Source: Paenibacillus sedimenti
GTDB taxonomy: Bacteria; Bacillota; Bacilli; Paenibacillales; NBRC-103111
Assembly: GCF_014534655.1 (NCBI RefSeq)
Contig: NZ_JACVVD010000001.1
Span: forward strand, 62,001 to 126,000
Direction of reading: 5' to 3'
Length of the DNA stretch: 64,000 nt
Shown in pieces: positions 1 through 9,265 of the stretch (position 1 is the first letter of the stretch; each line of letters opens with the position of its first letter). The translations under genes were made by a program, and so were the position numbers. The notes under the pieces were generated by a model, which was given only the letters and a program-made list of their open reading frames with translations, had not been told where the DNA came from and ran no database searches.

Positions 1-2
1 GG

Positions 3-1151
3 CTAAGCTTGCTTATTATCATCCTTATTACCGTATGCGGGTTGCTCGCATTTGCGATTTCCCTTGCTATCACAAAGAATATTACAGTTCCTATTAACCG
101 CTTGATCGCGTCCATGCTCCTCGCGAAGGAGGGCGATCTTACGGCTGAAGTCAAGATCAGGAACCACGACGAATTGGGCGATATGGCCCAAATGTATAAT
201 GGAATGCTCAAGTCCATTAGACAGCTCGTTTTTCGAGTGGCTGAGCATACGGGGGAGGTGGCCGTGCACGCCCGAAATTTAGCGAATGGCTCCAGGGTGC
301 TTCATGAGTCCTCTGCCCAGAATTCGACGGCGATCATGCATATTGCCGAGGGTACTTCAGGGCAAGCTGAAGAAGCATCGCTCAGTGTGGTTAGGATGCA
401 GGACTTGTCCGATTGCATCAATCGCGTTGTGACTGACATGGAGCTGATATCCGCACAGGTGGACGATACCCGGACAAAAAGCCTCGAATCGTCTGCCGTA
501 ATGGCGCTCCTAAACGAAAAGGGAATAGAAACCATACAAATGTCTGAGGTTATTATAGAGAATGTCAAGAGTCTTAATACGGAAATTCATCAAATCGAGA
601 AAGTGACCAAGTTGATTGCCAGTATCTCCGGGCAAACCCATATTCTTGCATTGAACGCTTCGATTGAAGCGGCAAGGGCCGGCGCGGCGGGGAAAAGCTT
701 CGCGGTCGTGGCGAATGAAGTGAAGGCATTAGCCGATCAGACCCAAAATCTATCGAAGCTAATCGTTGAAGCGATCCAGACCATTCAGGGCGCAGCTCGG
801 ATTACGTTGTCTTCAACGGATGCTTCGCGCGAAAAGATCCATGAGCAAATGAATGCCATTCAGAAGACGGATCTCGTATTGCAAGGAGTTCTCCAATCAT
901 TGGATGAGATTTCGAAGCTGAAGAGCAACACCGTCAGAGCCGCAGAAAGCATGCTGGTCATGAGAGACGAAACCTTCAGCAGCATTGCGAAAATTTCGGC
1001 GATATCCCAGGAAGCTGCGGCTTTCGTTGAGCAAGTCGGTGCGGGATCGGATGAGCAGAAGGCGAGCGCGGAGGAGTTCTCGCGGTTGTCTAACGGTCTG
1101 CACGGTATGGCTCAGGAACTGAGTAAAGAAATATCGGTATTTAAGGTATAG
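3..1151 (+). CDS. Methyl-accepting chemotaxis protein, 3' part
   Basis: This is the C-terminal 380 or so residues of a chemoreceptor; the frame is open to the left window edge, so the sensor domain and first membrane segment lie outside. Visible parts are a hydrophobic membrane segment at about residues 1-22, a HAMP linker (about 23-75) beginning ITVPINRL, and a long helical signalling domain. The conserved hairpin-tip region carries [11 protein letters not shown] followed by [14 protein letters not shown], which is the CheA/CheW contact region of this family. The gene would relay an extracellular signal to the flagellar motor kinase. No CheR-tethering pentapeptide is seen at the end (it ends SVFKV). 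Ligand unknown. Confidence 0.95.
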   Translation, partial: LSLLIIILITVCGLLAFAISLAITKNITVPINRLIASMLLAKEGDLTAEVKIRNHDELGDMAQMYNGMLKSIRQLVFRVAEHTGEVAVHARNLANGSRVLHESSAQNSTAIMHIAEGTSGQAEEASLSVVRMQDLSDCINRVVTDMELISAQVDDTRTKSLESSAVMALLNEKGIETIQMSEVIIENVKSLNTEIHQIEKVTKLIASISGQTHILALNASIEAARAGAAGKSFAVVANEVKALADQTQNLSKLIVEAIQTIQGAARITLSSTDASREKIHEQMNAIQKTDLVLQGVLQSLDEISKLKSNTVRAAESMLVMRDETFSSIAKISAISQEAAAFVEQVGAGSDEQKASAEEFSRLSNGLHGMAQELSKEISVFKV

Positions 1152-1184
1152 CATGAGATAGCACCGCGCAATTTCAAAATATGG

Positions 1185-1391
1185 GTGAATGGATGTGTGT
1201 GTATGGATTGCGGGCAGCGGAAAGATGCCTTGTTACAACAGATGGAGTCGGTTCGAAAGGAACTTCATTGCCTTAGCAAATCGTCCGCTTACAATCTCCT
1301 GCATCCGGATGTGTTGGCGAAATCAGCGGAGTTGGATTGTTATATCGTATATTTCCAAAAGAAAATGGTCAGGGCAGAAAAAACTCTATGA
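1185..1391 (+). CDS. Spo0E-like aspartyl-phosphate phosphatase
   Basis: A small protein of 62-68 residues. The C-terminal half carries SAELD followed by a Tyr/aromatic-rich helix, which matches the SxELD signature of Spo0E family phosphatases. These proteins are two-helix hairpins that remove phosphate from Spo0A and so delay sporulation. Two Cys pairs near the start (CVCMDCG) are an unusual addition. The start is uncertain: GTG at 1185 has no clear ribosome site, whereas ATG at 1203 follows GGATG at 1191 with plausible spacing. It follows the chemoreceptor by 33 bases and its stop codon overlaps the promoter of the next operon. Family placement rests on a short motif and on length. Confidence 0.75.
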   Translation: MNGCVCMDCGQRKDALLQQMESVRKELHCLSKSSAYNLLHPDVLAKSAELDCYIVYFQKKMVRAEKTL

Positions 1392-1397
1392 TATAAT
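1389..1397 (+). promoter_or_regulatory. Extended -10 promoter element
   Basis: TGATATAAT is a perfect extended -10 for a housekeeping sigma factor, 46 bases before the lipoprotein gene at 1444. No good -35 is visible, as expected for an extended -10 promoter. It would drive the lipoprotein-kinase-regulator operon. Confidence 0.5.
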
Positions 1398-1443
1398 AGT
1401 GCCGGTATCCTATTGTTTTTATTCTGCATAAGGTGGTCGCAAC

Positions 1444-2733
1444 ATGAGAATGAAACGATTGTCCTGTCTGCTTATCTCGATCCTGTTCTTTGTTCTCGGT
1501 TTAAGCGGTTGCAGCGACGCAGCCATCGACAGGCCATCCTCGATTCCGGGGGACGAAGACGTGACGATTACGTTATGGGCTTACGATAAGGGCGTCGAAG
1601 ACAAGATTAACGAAGAATTTAATAAGGTCTATCCGAATATTCACGTTAATGTTGTGTTAGTACCTTGGTCGGAGTACGACAATCGGTTCCTTCTTAATCT
1701 AAGTACGGGGACGGACGTACCGGATATCGTGAAAGTCGAATCGTATTGGTGGGGCAAATGGCTTGCCATGGAAGGCGCTTTCGAGAATCTGACGAATTAC
1801 GGGGTCGATCCGAAGAACGTTATGCCCGGTGTGGCTGACGTAACTCGAAATGCGCAGGGCGAATTCGTCATTCTCCCCGCGGCTACGGGAATCGCCTCTA
1901 TTTGGTACAATAAAGCGGTTGCCCGCCGCTATTTGGGTACTGACGATCCGACAGCACTTGCGGACAGATTGAAGACATGGGACGATCTTCTTGAAATTGG
2001 AGAAACCGTCAAAACGAACAGCGGCGGTAAAGCCTTTTTGTTTCCAGATTCGATGTCGATTGAAGAGCTGCTCGTCACCTCCAACAAAAATTATCTCCAG
2101 GGCTATACACTCCGGCTGAAGGAGAACATACTTCCGCGGTTTCGGTTCATCGAGGCATTGCTTGACAGAGGATACATCGCCAGACTGCAGGAATTCAAGC
2201 TGGAGCGATCCTACACGGAAGATACCGTTCTGTTTTACCCGTACGCAGACTGGCACGCTACCAACATTCAGAACGCGGACAAAGACGGTATTGGCCGTTG
2301 GGGCATATTAGCCCCGCCGGGAGGTATCTTTTACCGCGGGGGCAATGGTTACGCAATGCCGAAGAAATCGAAGCCTGAAAACAAAAAAGCCGCGGCTTTG
2401 CGGATGAACTTCGCCCTAACCCGGCAAGGTTCCGAGGCAGTCATTCGTACGCACCAGTTCTCGGCTTATAATGATGCCTATTCAGATGAAATTCTGAATG
2501 CGATCGACCCCTATTTTGATGATCGTCTTTCGAAAAAATTCTTCGATTGGACCGCCGGGAAACCTCTCAAGCAGCAGTTCGGTCCGTACGACAATATCAT
2601 CGAGAAAGAGCTTCGCATGCAAGCTTACTATATGATGGTAGAGAATATCGGCGCGTCTAAGGCTATTGGAAACGCAATCAGTGAGATTAAAGCCAGGATA
2701 GGAACAAGAATCAAGTACGGCGATGACGGATGA
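1444..2733 (+). CDS. Family 1 extracellular solute-binding lipoprotein, probable co-sensor
   Basis: A 429-residue lipoprotein. The signal peptide ends in the lipobox LSGC (about residues 20-23), so it should be lipid-anchored outside the membrane. The body is a family 1 (carbohydrate-type) binding protein: a beta strand TITLWAYD, the PNIHVNVV segment, the TGTDVPDIV segment and IWYNKAV are usual landmarks. It overlaps the next ORF and there are no permease genes beside it; the partners are a sensor kinase and a response regulator. It may therefore present a sugar to the kinase rather than feed an importer, as XylFII does for LytS/YesN in clostridia. That role is inferred from gene order only. 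Confidence 0.85.
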   Translation: MRMKRLSCLLISILFFVLGLSGCSDAAIDRPSSIPGDEDVTITLWAYDKGVEDKINEEFNKVYPNIHVNVVLVPWSEYDNRFLLNLSTGTDVPDIVKVESYWWGKWLAMEGAFENLTNYGVDPKNVMPGVADVTRNAQGEFVILPAATGIASIWYNKAVARRYLGTDDPTALADRLKTWDDLLEIGETVKTNSGGKAFLFPDSMSIEELLVTSNKNYLQGYTLRLKENILPRFRFIEALLDRGYIARLQEFKLERSYTEDTVLFYPYADWHATNIQNADKDGIGRWGILAPPGGIFYRGGNGYAMPKKSKPENKKAAALRMNFALTRQGSEAVIRTHQFSAYNDAYSDEILNAIDPYFDDRLSKKFFDWTAGKPLKQQFGPYDNIIEKELRMQAYYMMVENIGASKAIGNAISEIKARIGTRIKYGDDG

Positions 2734-2771
2734 CGGGGCGGGGGACGAATCTTATTCGTCGGGAGGGTGCC

Positions 2772-4550
2772 ATGAGAAGATTGATCGCCGGCTTGAAGAT
2801 TCGGCAGAAGATTTTTATCAGCTTCATGTTGTTGATTTCGTTTTGCCTGTTTACGACGCTTTATATGACGTCGACCCGAGTTACCGATGTTATTAGGGAT
2901 AAAACGATCAATTATTCCCGCCAACTCGTGAGTAAGACAATGGAGAATATTGAATATTACTTACTCGACACCCGATATATGGCAAAAAATATCGCGCTCG
3001 ACGAGCAAGTGAATCATAAAGTGCTCGAGCTATCGGAGCAAAAAGCGGCAGCGGATTACCGGTCAAAGGGACAATTGGACGCCCTGCTGAACAAATACAA
3101 ATATTTGAAGACGTATATCACCGATATCACGCTAGTCGATGATAATGGAAGCGGCCTGGGGATCTACAATCTTGCCTATGATGATAAATATCCCATCGCG
3201 GAGCAGGCTTGGTATCAACATTTCCGGAATTCCGGCGCTGAGTCCATGTTTTCCGGCGTGCACAAATCCATCGTCCGGGATACATCTATGTCAAGTCTTG
3301 ATACGTTCACGTTTTTTCAGAAGGTTTACGATGCGGAACGACCGACCCGGTACTTATATACCATCGCCATCGAATTGGATGCCAGAGTGATTAGCGATGC
3401 TTTGGCACAAGTCAATTCCAACCAAGGATGGATCAATAGGGTCTATAACGTGGACAATGAGCCCATGAATGGCAAGGAAGATTCCAGTATCCCTGATAGC
3501 GGGGACATTCCCGGTCAGTTCGACGGCAAGTCGAGCCGGATCATAACGGTTGGAGGCGACAAATATACGCTGCTCCAAAGCGGTTCCAAAGACTACGGCT
3601 GGCACATCATGAGCCTTGTTCCCCAAAAAGCCATTATGTCCGAAGCCAACTCCATTCAGCTTTACATCGTGATTATCGGTTTGATTTTGCTGCTATTCGC
3701 CGTCTATTTATCAAACCGGATTTCGAAGGACATCACACGCCCTCTCATGCACCTTATGAAGGCGATTAGGGAAATCGAGAGGGGCAACTTCGATATCCAA
3801 TCGAACGTGAATACTGGCGATGAAATTAAGGAATTAAATGACGTTATCCAATCGATGGCTGTCAATATTAAAGGGCTGCTGGTCCGGAACAAAGAAGAAG
3901 AGCAAGCCAAGCGAAAAGCGGAGCTTACGGCCTTGCAAGCGCAAATCAATCCGCATTTCCTCTACAATACATTGGAATCCTTGAACTGGTACGCGGTTCG
4001 CAAGAAGGAGCCGGAGATCAGCGAAGTCATTACGAATCTCGGCAAGTTTTTCCGGATCAGCCTGAGTAAAGGAAGCAAGTTCATCACGATTGAGCAGGAA
4101 ATCGAGCATGCCAAAAGCTATTTGAACATCCAGAAATTCCGCAATTCGAATCGGTTCGAGTCCTCCATCCGGACTGAGGGGATCAGTATGGAGCAATATA
4201 CGCCCAAGCTGATTTTGCAACCGATTCTCGAAAACGCGCTTATTCACGGCTTGCGAAACAGAGAATCGCCCGGTCGAATCGATATCCGTCTCGAACAAGA
4301 GGAGGAGGCGCTTCTATTTATCGTCTCCGATGACGGGGTTGGCATTAGCGCAGACAAGCTTGCGGAAATCCGAAGCGCTCTTGGCGGAACGAAAGCGGCC
4401 GGGACGGGCTTCTACGGGTTGAAGAACGTAAACGAGAGAATAAGCTTGTATTTTGGATCATCCTATGGCATTCACCTGAGCAGTCCGGCAAGCGGCGGAA
4501 CGGAGGTTCGCATCCGGATACCGATTCTGACGGAGCAGCCAGGGGACTAA
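2772..4550 (+). CDS. YesM-type sensor histidine kinase
   Basis: Membrane sensor kinase of about 592 residues. The start at ATG 2772 is preferred because GGGAGGG sits at 2761-2767; an upstream in-frame ATG at 2730 overlaps the preceding stop but has no ribosome site. The first membrane helix is at about residues 14-34. An extracellular sensor region follows (dCache-like by length), then a second helix at about 295-315, a HAMP segment and a His_kinase domain. The phospho-accepting His is residue 395 in NPHFLYNTLESL. The ATPase domain has the N-box ENALIHG and the G-box DDGVGI. It would phosphorylate the regulator encoded immediately downstream. The external ligand is unknown, possibly carried by the lipoprotein encoded just before. 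Confidence 0.93.
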   Translation: MRRLIAGLKIRQKIFISFMLLISFCLFTTLYMTSTRVTDVIRDKTINYSRQLVSKTMENIEYYLLDTRYMAKNIALDEQVNHKVLELSEQKAAADYRSKGQLDALLNKYKYLKTYITDITLVDDNGSGLGIYNLAYDDKYPIAEQAWYQHFRNSGAESMFSGVHKSIVRDTSMSSLDTFTFFQKVYDAERPTRYLYTIAIELDARVISDALAQVNSNQGWINRVYNVDNEPMNGKEDSSIPDSGDIPGQFDGKSSRIITVGGDKYTLLQSGSKDYGWHIMSLVPQKAIMSEANSIQLYIVIIGLILLLFAVYLSNRISKDITRPLMHLMKAIREIERGNFDIQSNVNTGDEIKELNDVIQSMAVNIKGLLVRNKEEEQAKRKAELTALQAQINPHFLYNTLESLNWYAVRKKEPEISEVITNLGKFFRISLSKGSKFITIEQEIEHAKSYLNIQKFRNSNRFESSIRTEGISMEQYTPKLILQPILENALIHGLRNRESPGRIDIRLEQEEEALLFIVSDDGVGISADKLAEIRSALGGTKAAGTGFYGLKNVNERISLYFGSSYGIHLSSPASGGTEVRIRIPILTEQPGD

Positions 4551-4579
4551 AGAGCAAACTAACGTGCGGAGGAATGCCT

Positions 4580-6190
4580 ATGCTAAAAGTTATGGTCGTG
4601 GATGACGAGGAAAACATCAGGCTAGGGATAGTCGAAGGAATCGACTGGGAAAGCTACGGGCTCGAAGTCGCCTGTCAGGCCGCAAACGGCCGTGAGGCGC
4701 TGATCGAGGCGCAGCGGCATCGGCCGGACATTATCCTGCTGGATATCAACATGCCTTTCGTCAACGGATTGGAATTTACAAAGCAGGCAAGGCAGTTTTT
4801 GCCCGACAGTTTCATCATTATTTTGAGCGGGTACAGCGATTTTGAATACGCCAAGGAATCCATCAAATATGGCGTCAGCGAGTATTTGCTGAAGCCCATA
4901 TCTCCGGTTGAGTTGATGGAAGCCATCGTGAAAGCCCGTGACAAGTTGACAGAAAACCATCACAAGGAGCAGTACCTGAACAGCTTGAAGCAACAGTTTC
5001 GCGAATCCCTTCCTGCCCTTCGGGAAAAATGGGTTTACGATCTTCTTCATTCCAGTTATTTGGAAAGCGAAACCGGCATGAAAGATAAGCTCGGATGGCT
5101 CGGCATTGACTTTCCGTCCGATAAATTCGCCGCATGCGTCATCCGGATCGAGGATTTGGCCGAGCGATCGTCCGGCAATGAAGAGGGTAAGCATCTGTTC
5201 CTGTATGCGGTCAAAAATATTTGTGACGAAATTTTAAGTCGAAATGCCTGGGGGTTATCGGTGGTTACGAACGAAGGGCTCCTGGAGGCGCTTATCAGTC
5301 TGGACGGTAGGGAAGGGGGCCTGTTTCAAGAGGATCTTGACCGGAAAGCCGAAATCATGGAAAAGAGCATAGCGGAATTTCTGGGCCTGATGGTCACGGT
5401 TCGATTCGGATCCGTCTATTCGGGATACGGACAAATCGCGTATTCCTACAGGGAAGCTTATGGGTCAGTTCAACGGAAGAAACCAGAGAAGGTCAGCGGA
5501 AAAATCGGATGGGGAAGCGAGTCGGCTTCTGTCTTGGCGTTGGTCTACCCTTTTGACAAGGAACAAGAATTGATTCGTCACCTCAAGGCCATGAACGAAA
5601 AGGCGGTGAGTGTTGCCGCAGATCTGCTGGATGAGCTTGAAGCGAATGAACTGGTCGCAGGGGAGACCGGGTATTTGGCCGAGGCGGCAAACCAAGTCGC
5701 GGGAACGGTGTACAAGCTTCTCGCAGACAACGGAATCCATGCGGAAGAGGTGGAACGGCTCTACGAGCTTGTATGCGCTGCGAGTGTCCTCACACCCGCA
5801 GATCCTTCAGAGATACGAGCCAACCTTCTGAGGTATGTCTCTGCCGGGTTAAAAGTAATCATCAAAACAAAGGGCAAGCCTTATCGAGTTGAAATCGAGC
5901 AGGTCAAAAAGTACATCGAGGACCATTACAACCAAGAGATCTCTTTGAAAGATATTTCCTCAAGTATCTTTATGAATCTGAATTATCTTTGTACTCTCTT
6001 TAAAAATGAAGTTGGAGAAACGATTAACAACTATATGACGAGGGTTCGGATGGAAAAAGCTATGGAGCTTCTTCGGACGACTGATTTGAAAGTATTCGAA
6101 GTAGCTGAGCGAGTTGGGTACCCGAATACGAATTATTTCAGCTACGCGTTCAAAAAATATACGGGTGCGGCTCCGAACGATTATCGTTAG
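4580..6190 (+). CDS. YesN-type response regulator with AraC output domain
   Basis: The receiver domain occupies about residues 1-120: acidic pair DDEE near residue 8, phospho-acceptor Asp55 in LLDINMP, and the KPIS lysine. A middle region of some 280 residues is typical of YesN-like regulators. The last 100 residues form an AraC double helix-turn-helix (LKDISSSIFMNLNYL and VFEVAERVGYPNTNY). ATG 4580 is preferred over ATG 4574 because GGAGG at 4568-4572 is seven bases away from the former and only one from the latter. It is the last gene of the lipoprotein-kinase-regulator operon and is followed by a strong terminator. Its target genes are not evident; the importer at 7224 is the nearest candidate. 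Confidence 0.94.
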   Translation: MLKVMVVDDEENIRLGIVEGIDWESYGLEVACQAANGREALIEAQRHRPDIILLDINMPFVNGLEFTKQARQFLPDSFIIILSGYSDFEYAKESIKYGVSEYLLKPISPVELMEAIVKARDKLTENHHKEQYLNSLKQQFRESLPALREKWVYDLLHSSYLESETGMKDKLGWLGIDFPSDKFAACVIRIEDLAERSSGNEEGKHLFLYAVKNICDEILSRNAWGLSVVTNEGLLEALISLDGREGGLFQEDLDRKAEIMEKSIAEFLGLMVTVRFGSVYSGYGQIAYSYREAYGSVQRKKPEKVSGKIGWGSESASVLALVYPFDKEQELIRHLKAMNEKAVSVAADLLDELEANELVAGETGYLAEAANQVAGTVYKLLADNGIHAEEVERLYELVCAASVLTPADPSEIRANLLRYVSAGLKVIIKTKGKPYRVEIEQVKKYIEDHYNQEISLKDISSSIFMNLNYLCTLFKNEVGETINNYMTRVRMEKAMELLRTTDLKVFEVAERVGYPNTNYFSYAFKKYTGAAPNDYR

Positions 6191-6199
6191 AAAAGTCAG

Positions 6200-6239
6200 A
6201 CCGGATGAATGGCGAGCGCCGTTTATCCGGTGCTTTTTA
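6200..6239 (+). terminator. Rho-independent terminator
   Basis: A stem of about 14 pairs with two G-T wobbles (arms beginning ACCGGAT and ending ATCCGGT) is followed by GCTTTTT. It closes the two-component operon nine bases after the regulator's stop codon. Confidence 0.85.
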
Positions 6240-6240
6240 T

Positions 6241-6640
6241 GAGGGTCATGCGATGAACGCTCTTTTGCAGATGGGTATTATTCCTGAAGTGCCTCACCGC
6301 TATTTTCCTGTCGATGAACCATGAGAGATATGCTGGATTGTATTAGGAGGGTACCAGATAAAACAGATTGCAGAGTTGATCGGTCTCCGGCATTCAGGCG
6401 TGTACGAAACGAGCAATCCCTCATTTTTCAACATATGAAGCATCTATTCGATATCGTGATTTCTGATAGGCAATGAATTCATCAAGTTAATTCATCTTGG
6501 GGTATTTAAAATTTAACATTTTTTTACTATTTGGAGTCTATGAGACGGTCCAAAATTTAATGCAACGCTAGTAACTTATTATCTCAACTTTCGCAGCTTA
6601 ATTTATCCAGTTTGCTTTGATATAGTTGGGCAAACCGGCA
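6241..6640. other. Decayed sequence with a short helix-turn-helix fragment
   Basis: No intact gene is seen. At 6339-6437 (+) a short open stretch reads QIKQIAELIGLRHSGV, which resembles the helix-turn-helix tail found on some IS200-like and REP-associated transposases. The match is short, ends at a stop and could be chance. The rest is AT-rich and unassigned. Confidence 0.25.
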
Positions 6641-6767
6641 ATTCAATCGAGGGGTTGACGAATAACCGCTACCCATCAGGACAAAATCGGCGCAGTATCC
6701 GAAACCTTGCGGTTTGCTCACAGACTGCTGTGTCCTATTACGCCTTTCAAGCTGTCAAGTTAACTTT

Positions 6768-6949
6768 TAACGGTTGCCACAGCGCTTATTACAGGGATTT
6801 TATAGCTTTTGAAACTCTAACGGTTCTGGTTGACGTTATTTGGGCAAATATAGAGAGGTTTGTTGGAAAACAGCCAAATAAGCTCACTGGTAAACGTTAG
6901 AATTTAAATTGGAGCATTTTGCGCTGAATAAGCGCTGTCAGAACCGTTA
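6768..6949. repeat. Symmetric element: four copies of a 23-nt motif
   Basis: Copies on the plus strand start at 6768 and 6818; copies on the minus strand lie at 6877-6899 and 6927-6949. The plus pair are 50 bases apart, the minus pair are 50 bases apart, and both pairs are symmetric about 6858.5. Against the first copy (TAACGGTTGCC then ACAGCGCTTATT) the outer inverted copy matches 20 of 23 and the minus copy at 6877 matches 18 of 23. The copy at 6818 matches the outer inverted copy at 17 of 23 positions. Sequence between copies is only partly palindromic. An 81-codon open frame crosses the element but shows no ribosome site or family resemblance. It looks like a non-coding repeat or a structured RNA element. 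Confidence 0.7.
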
Positions 6950-7036
6950 GAGAATATTGAAATTCTGTATTATTCAAAAGGGTTTTCCTTCATTTTGAAG
7001 GTGCGATAGTCGAGTTATTATCAATAATAAAAATAC

Positions 7037-7079
7037 AAAAATCCTAATTGTGAAGATTCCGCACAAATAGGATTTTTTT
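7037..7079 (+). terminator. Rho-independent terminator without an obvious gene
   Basis: A 14-pair stem with one mismatch (AAATCCTA arm paired with TAGGATTT), a loop of about nine bases and a run of seven T. No intact gene precedes it within 840 bases, so it probably ended a gene now lost, or a transcript of the repeat element at 6768. It insulates the importer operon at 7224. Confidence 0.85.
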
Positions 7080-7223
7080 GTTTGACAGAATATTGTACCG
7101 AACTGAAAATTGTTCGCTTATGATTTCCTTTGCTTACAGCAGGCAATTTCTGAATATTGTCCTTGGCTGAATAGTGTTCGTTGACCTGTCGCAACAGGAT
7201 CGGCTATCTTTTTTACCAAGAAG

Positions 7224-8231
7224 ATGCAATTAAAAATGAAAGGAAGTCGAGAACGGAACATGAGCGTGAATAGCGGCGTAAAATTACAAAAATTCGGCAG
7301 CGGCAAAAACTCGTTAGCACTCAACAGAAATGGGGTGGTAAAAAAAGTAAAAAAGCATTGGCAGCTATATGTATTGGTCTTGCTTCCCATGACGTACATC
7401 ATTATTTTTAAGTATGTTCCGATGTACGGCGCCCAAATTGCTTTTCGCGATTTCAGTGTGATCCAAGGTTTCTCAGGCAGTGACTGGGTCGGATTAAAAA
7501 ATTTTGAGGACTTTTTCTCATCCCCTAATTTCTGGCTGTTAATCAAAAACACCTTGCTTATTAGTTTATATTCACTGCTTTTAGGGTTTCCGGCACCGAT
7601 TATTTTAGCATTGGCTTTGAATGAAATCGGCGGGGGAAAATTCAAACGTTTTGTGCAAACGGTTACATTTGCTCCTTATTTCATTTCAACAGTTGTCATG
7701 GTCTCTTTGATCATTCTTGTTCTCTCCCCTCGTCTGGGTTTTGTTGATCATATTGTAAGGTTATTCGGCTTCGAAACGATTAATTTTATGGGAAAGCCGG
7801 AATATTTTAAAACGATTTATGTGTTATCCAACATTTGGCAGGGCTTGGGATACGGAGCGGTCATTTTTCTCGCGGCCCTCGCGGGAATTAATCCTGATTT
7901 ATACGAAGCCGCCAAAGTGGACGGCGCATCCAGATTTCAAAAAATGATCCATATTGATATTCCGGGGATTCTTCCGGCAGCCATTATTTTGTTAATTTTA
8001 AATGCAGGACAGATCATGAACGTTGGCTTTGAGAAAATTTATTTGATGCAGAACCCGCTGAATATATCCGCTTCCGAGGTCATATCAACCAACGTTTATA
8101 AGATCGGTTTGCTCGGAGCGAATTTCAGTTATTCTTCGGCAGTCGATCTATTCAACTCGGTCATCAATCTCATTTTGTTGTTAACTGTGAATGTTATTGC
8201 TAAACGGATGTCGGAAACGAGTTTATGGTAG
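7224..8231 (+). CDS. Sugar ABC transporter permease, LplB type
   Basis: A 335-residue inner-membrane permease. After a basic N-terminus there are six predicted membrane helices, beginning with the LYVLVLLPMTYIIIFKYVP segment typical of LplB/YteP-like subunits. The cytoplasmic EAA loop is EAAKVDGASRFQKM, which docks the ATPase. No ATPase gene is present; this family normally shares an MsmX-type ATPase encoded elsewhere. The start is uncertain: ATG 7224, 7236 and 7260 are all in frame and none has an ideal ribosome site. It forms an operon with the second permease and the binding protein downstream. Substrate unknown, probably an oligosaccharide. Confidence 0.93.
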   Translation: MQLKMKGSRERNMSVNSGVKLQKFGSGKNSLALNRNGVVKKVKKHWQLYVLVLLPMTYIIIFKYVPMYGAQIAFRDFSVIQGFSGSDWVGLKNFEDFFSSPNFWLLIKNTLLISLYSLLLGFPAPIILALALNEIGGGKFKRFVQTVTFAPYFISTVVMVSLIILVLSPRLGFVDHIVRLFGFETINFMGKPEYFKTIYVLSNIWQGLGYGAVIFLAALAGINPDLYEAAKVDGASRFQKMIHIDIPGILPAAIILLILNAGQIMNVGFEKIYLMQNPLNISASEVISTNVYKIGLLGANFSYSSAVDLFNSVINLILLLTVNVIAKRMSETSLW

Positions 8232-8247
8232 ACAGGAGGGAAGCAAA

Positions 8248-9144
8248 TTGAAAAGAAGCGCAATTAAGGAATCGTTGAATGACAAACTATTTTTATTAGT
8301 AGTTTACGCTTTTCTTGTTTTCATTCTAATTATTATTCTTTATCCGTTGATATATATTTTGAGTTCATCTTTCAGTTCTCCTCAAGCTGTCATTAGCGGA
8401 AAAGTCTGGCTCTTGCCGGTGGAGCCGAGTTTGGCGGGGTATAAGGCGATCTTTGCAAACAAGCAGATTCTCACAGGTTATGCAAACTCCTTGTTTTATA
8501 CGTTTTTCGGTGTGCTGATCAGCGTTTCGTTAACCATTATGCTTGCATACCCGCTATCCAAGAAAACTTTTTACGGGCGAAGTTTGATCATGATTCTTCT
8601 CGTTATTACGATGATGTTTAGCGGCGGGTTGATACCTTTATACTTGACAGTGAAAAAATTGGGAATTCTTGATACCCGATGGGCGATGCTGCTGCCAGGT
8701 GCATTAGCGGTATGGCAAGTGATCATTACCCGCACCTTTTTTCAAATAACCATACCAAGCGAGCTTTCGGAAGCCGCAGAGCTTGACGGATGCAGCGATC
8801 TGGGATTTTTGGCGAGAGTCGTTATTCCTCTTTCCAAACCGATTCTTGCCGTATTGGTATTGATGTATGCAGTCGGACAATGGAATGCGTTTTTCGATGC
8901 GTTAATTTATTTAAAGTCGCAAAATTTATTCCCGCTGCAGATTGTTTTAAGAAATATTCTCATTTTGAATACGATTGACCCAAGCATGATGGTGGATGCG
9001 AATGAACTGCAGGTAAGACAAGGTTTAAAGGATTTATTGAAATATTCTTTGATTGTGGTCGCGACGGTTCCGGTGCTGGCCATCTATCCGTTCGTGCAGA
9101 AGCATTTTGTAAAAGGGATTATGATCGGTTCGTTAAAAGGATAA
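8248..9144 (+). CDS. Sugar ABC transporter permease, LplC/YtcP type
   Basis: Second permease of the importer, about 298 residues. The start is set at TTG 8248 because AGGAGGG at 8234-8240 is seven bases upstream; the longer frame from 8191 would overlap the previous gene and lacks a ribosome site. Six membrane helices are predicted, and the EAA loop is EAAELDGCSDLGF. The C-terminus ends FVKGIMIGSLKG, the usual ending of LplC-like subunits. It pairs with the LplB-type subunit to form the channel for the substrate delivered by the lipoprotein encoded next. Confidence 0.93.
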   Translation: MKRSAIKESLNDKLFLLVVYAFLVFILIIILYPLIYILSSSFSSPQAVISGKVWLLPVEPSLAGYKAIFANKQILTGYANSLFYTFFGVLISVSLTIMLAYPLSKKTFYGRSLIMILLVITMMFSGGLIPLYLTVKKLGILDTRWAMLLPGALAVWQVIITRTFFQITIPSELSEAAELDGCSDLGFLARVVIPLSKPILAVLVLMYAVGQWNAFFDALIYLKSQNLFPLQIVLRNILILNTIDPSMMVDANELQVRQGLKDLLKYSLIVVATVPVLAIYPFVQKHFVKGIMIGSLKG

Positions 9145-9265
9145 TTTTTCTCGGGTAAGAGCTTTATTTGAAGGGGGTGATGCTATTTGATAAGCTGATC
9201 GATAAACTCATTTGCAACTCAAAAACGGCAAATCAAACAAGACAATTTTCAAGGAGGAGTCAAAG

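Noticed and set aside
1189-1431. Second frame overlapping the Spo0E-like gene
   Set aside because: Different frame, Trp/Cys-rich, passes through the promoter of the next operon. The Spo0E frame has the family motif.
6655-6900. 81-codon plus-strand frame in the intergenic region after the two-component operon
   Set aside because: It runs across the symmetric 23-nt repeat, lacks a ribosome site and shows no protein-like motif. The repeat explains the sequence better.
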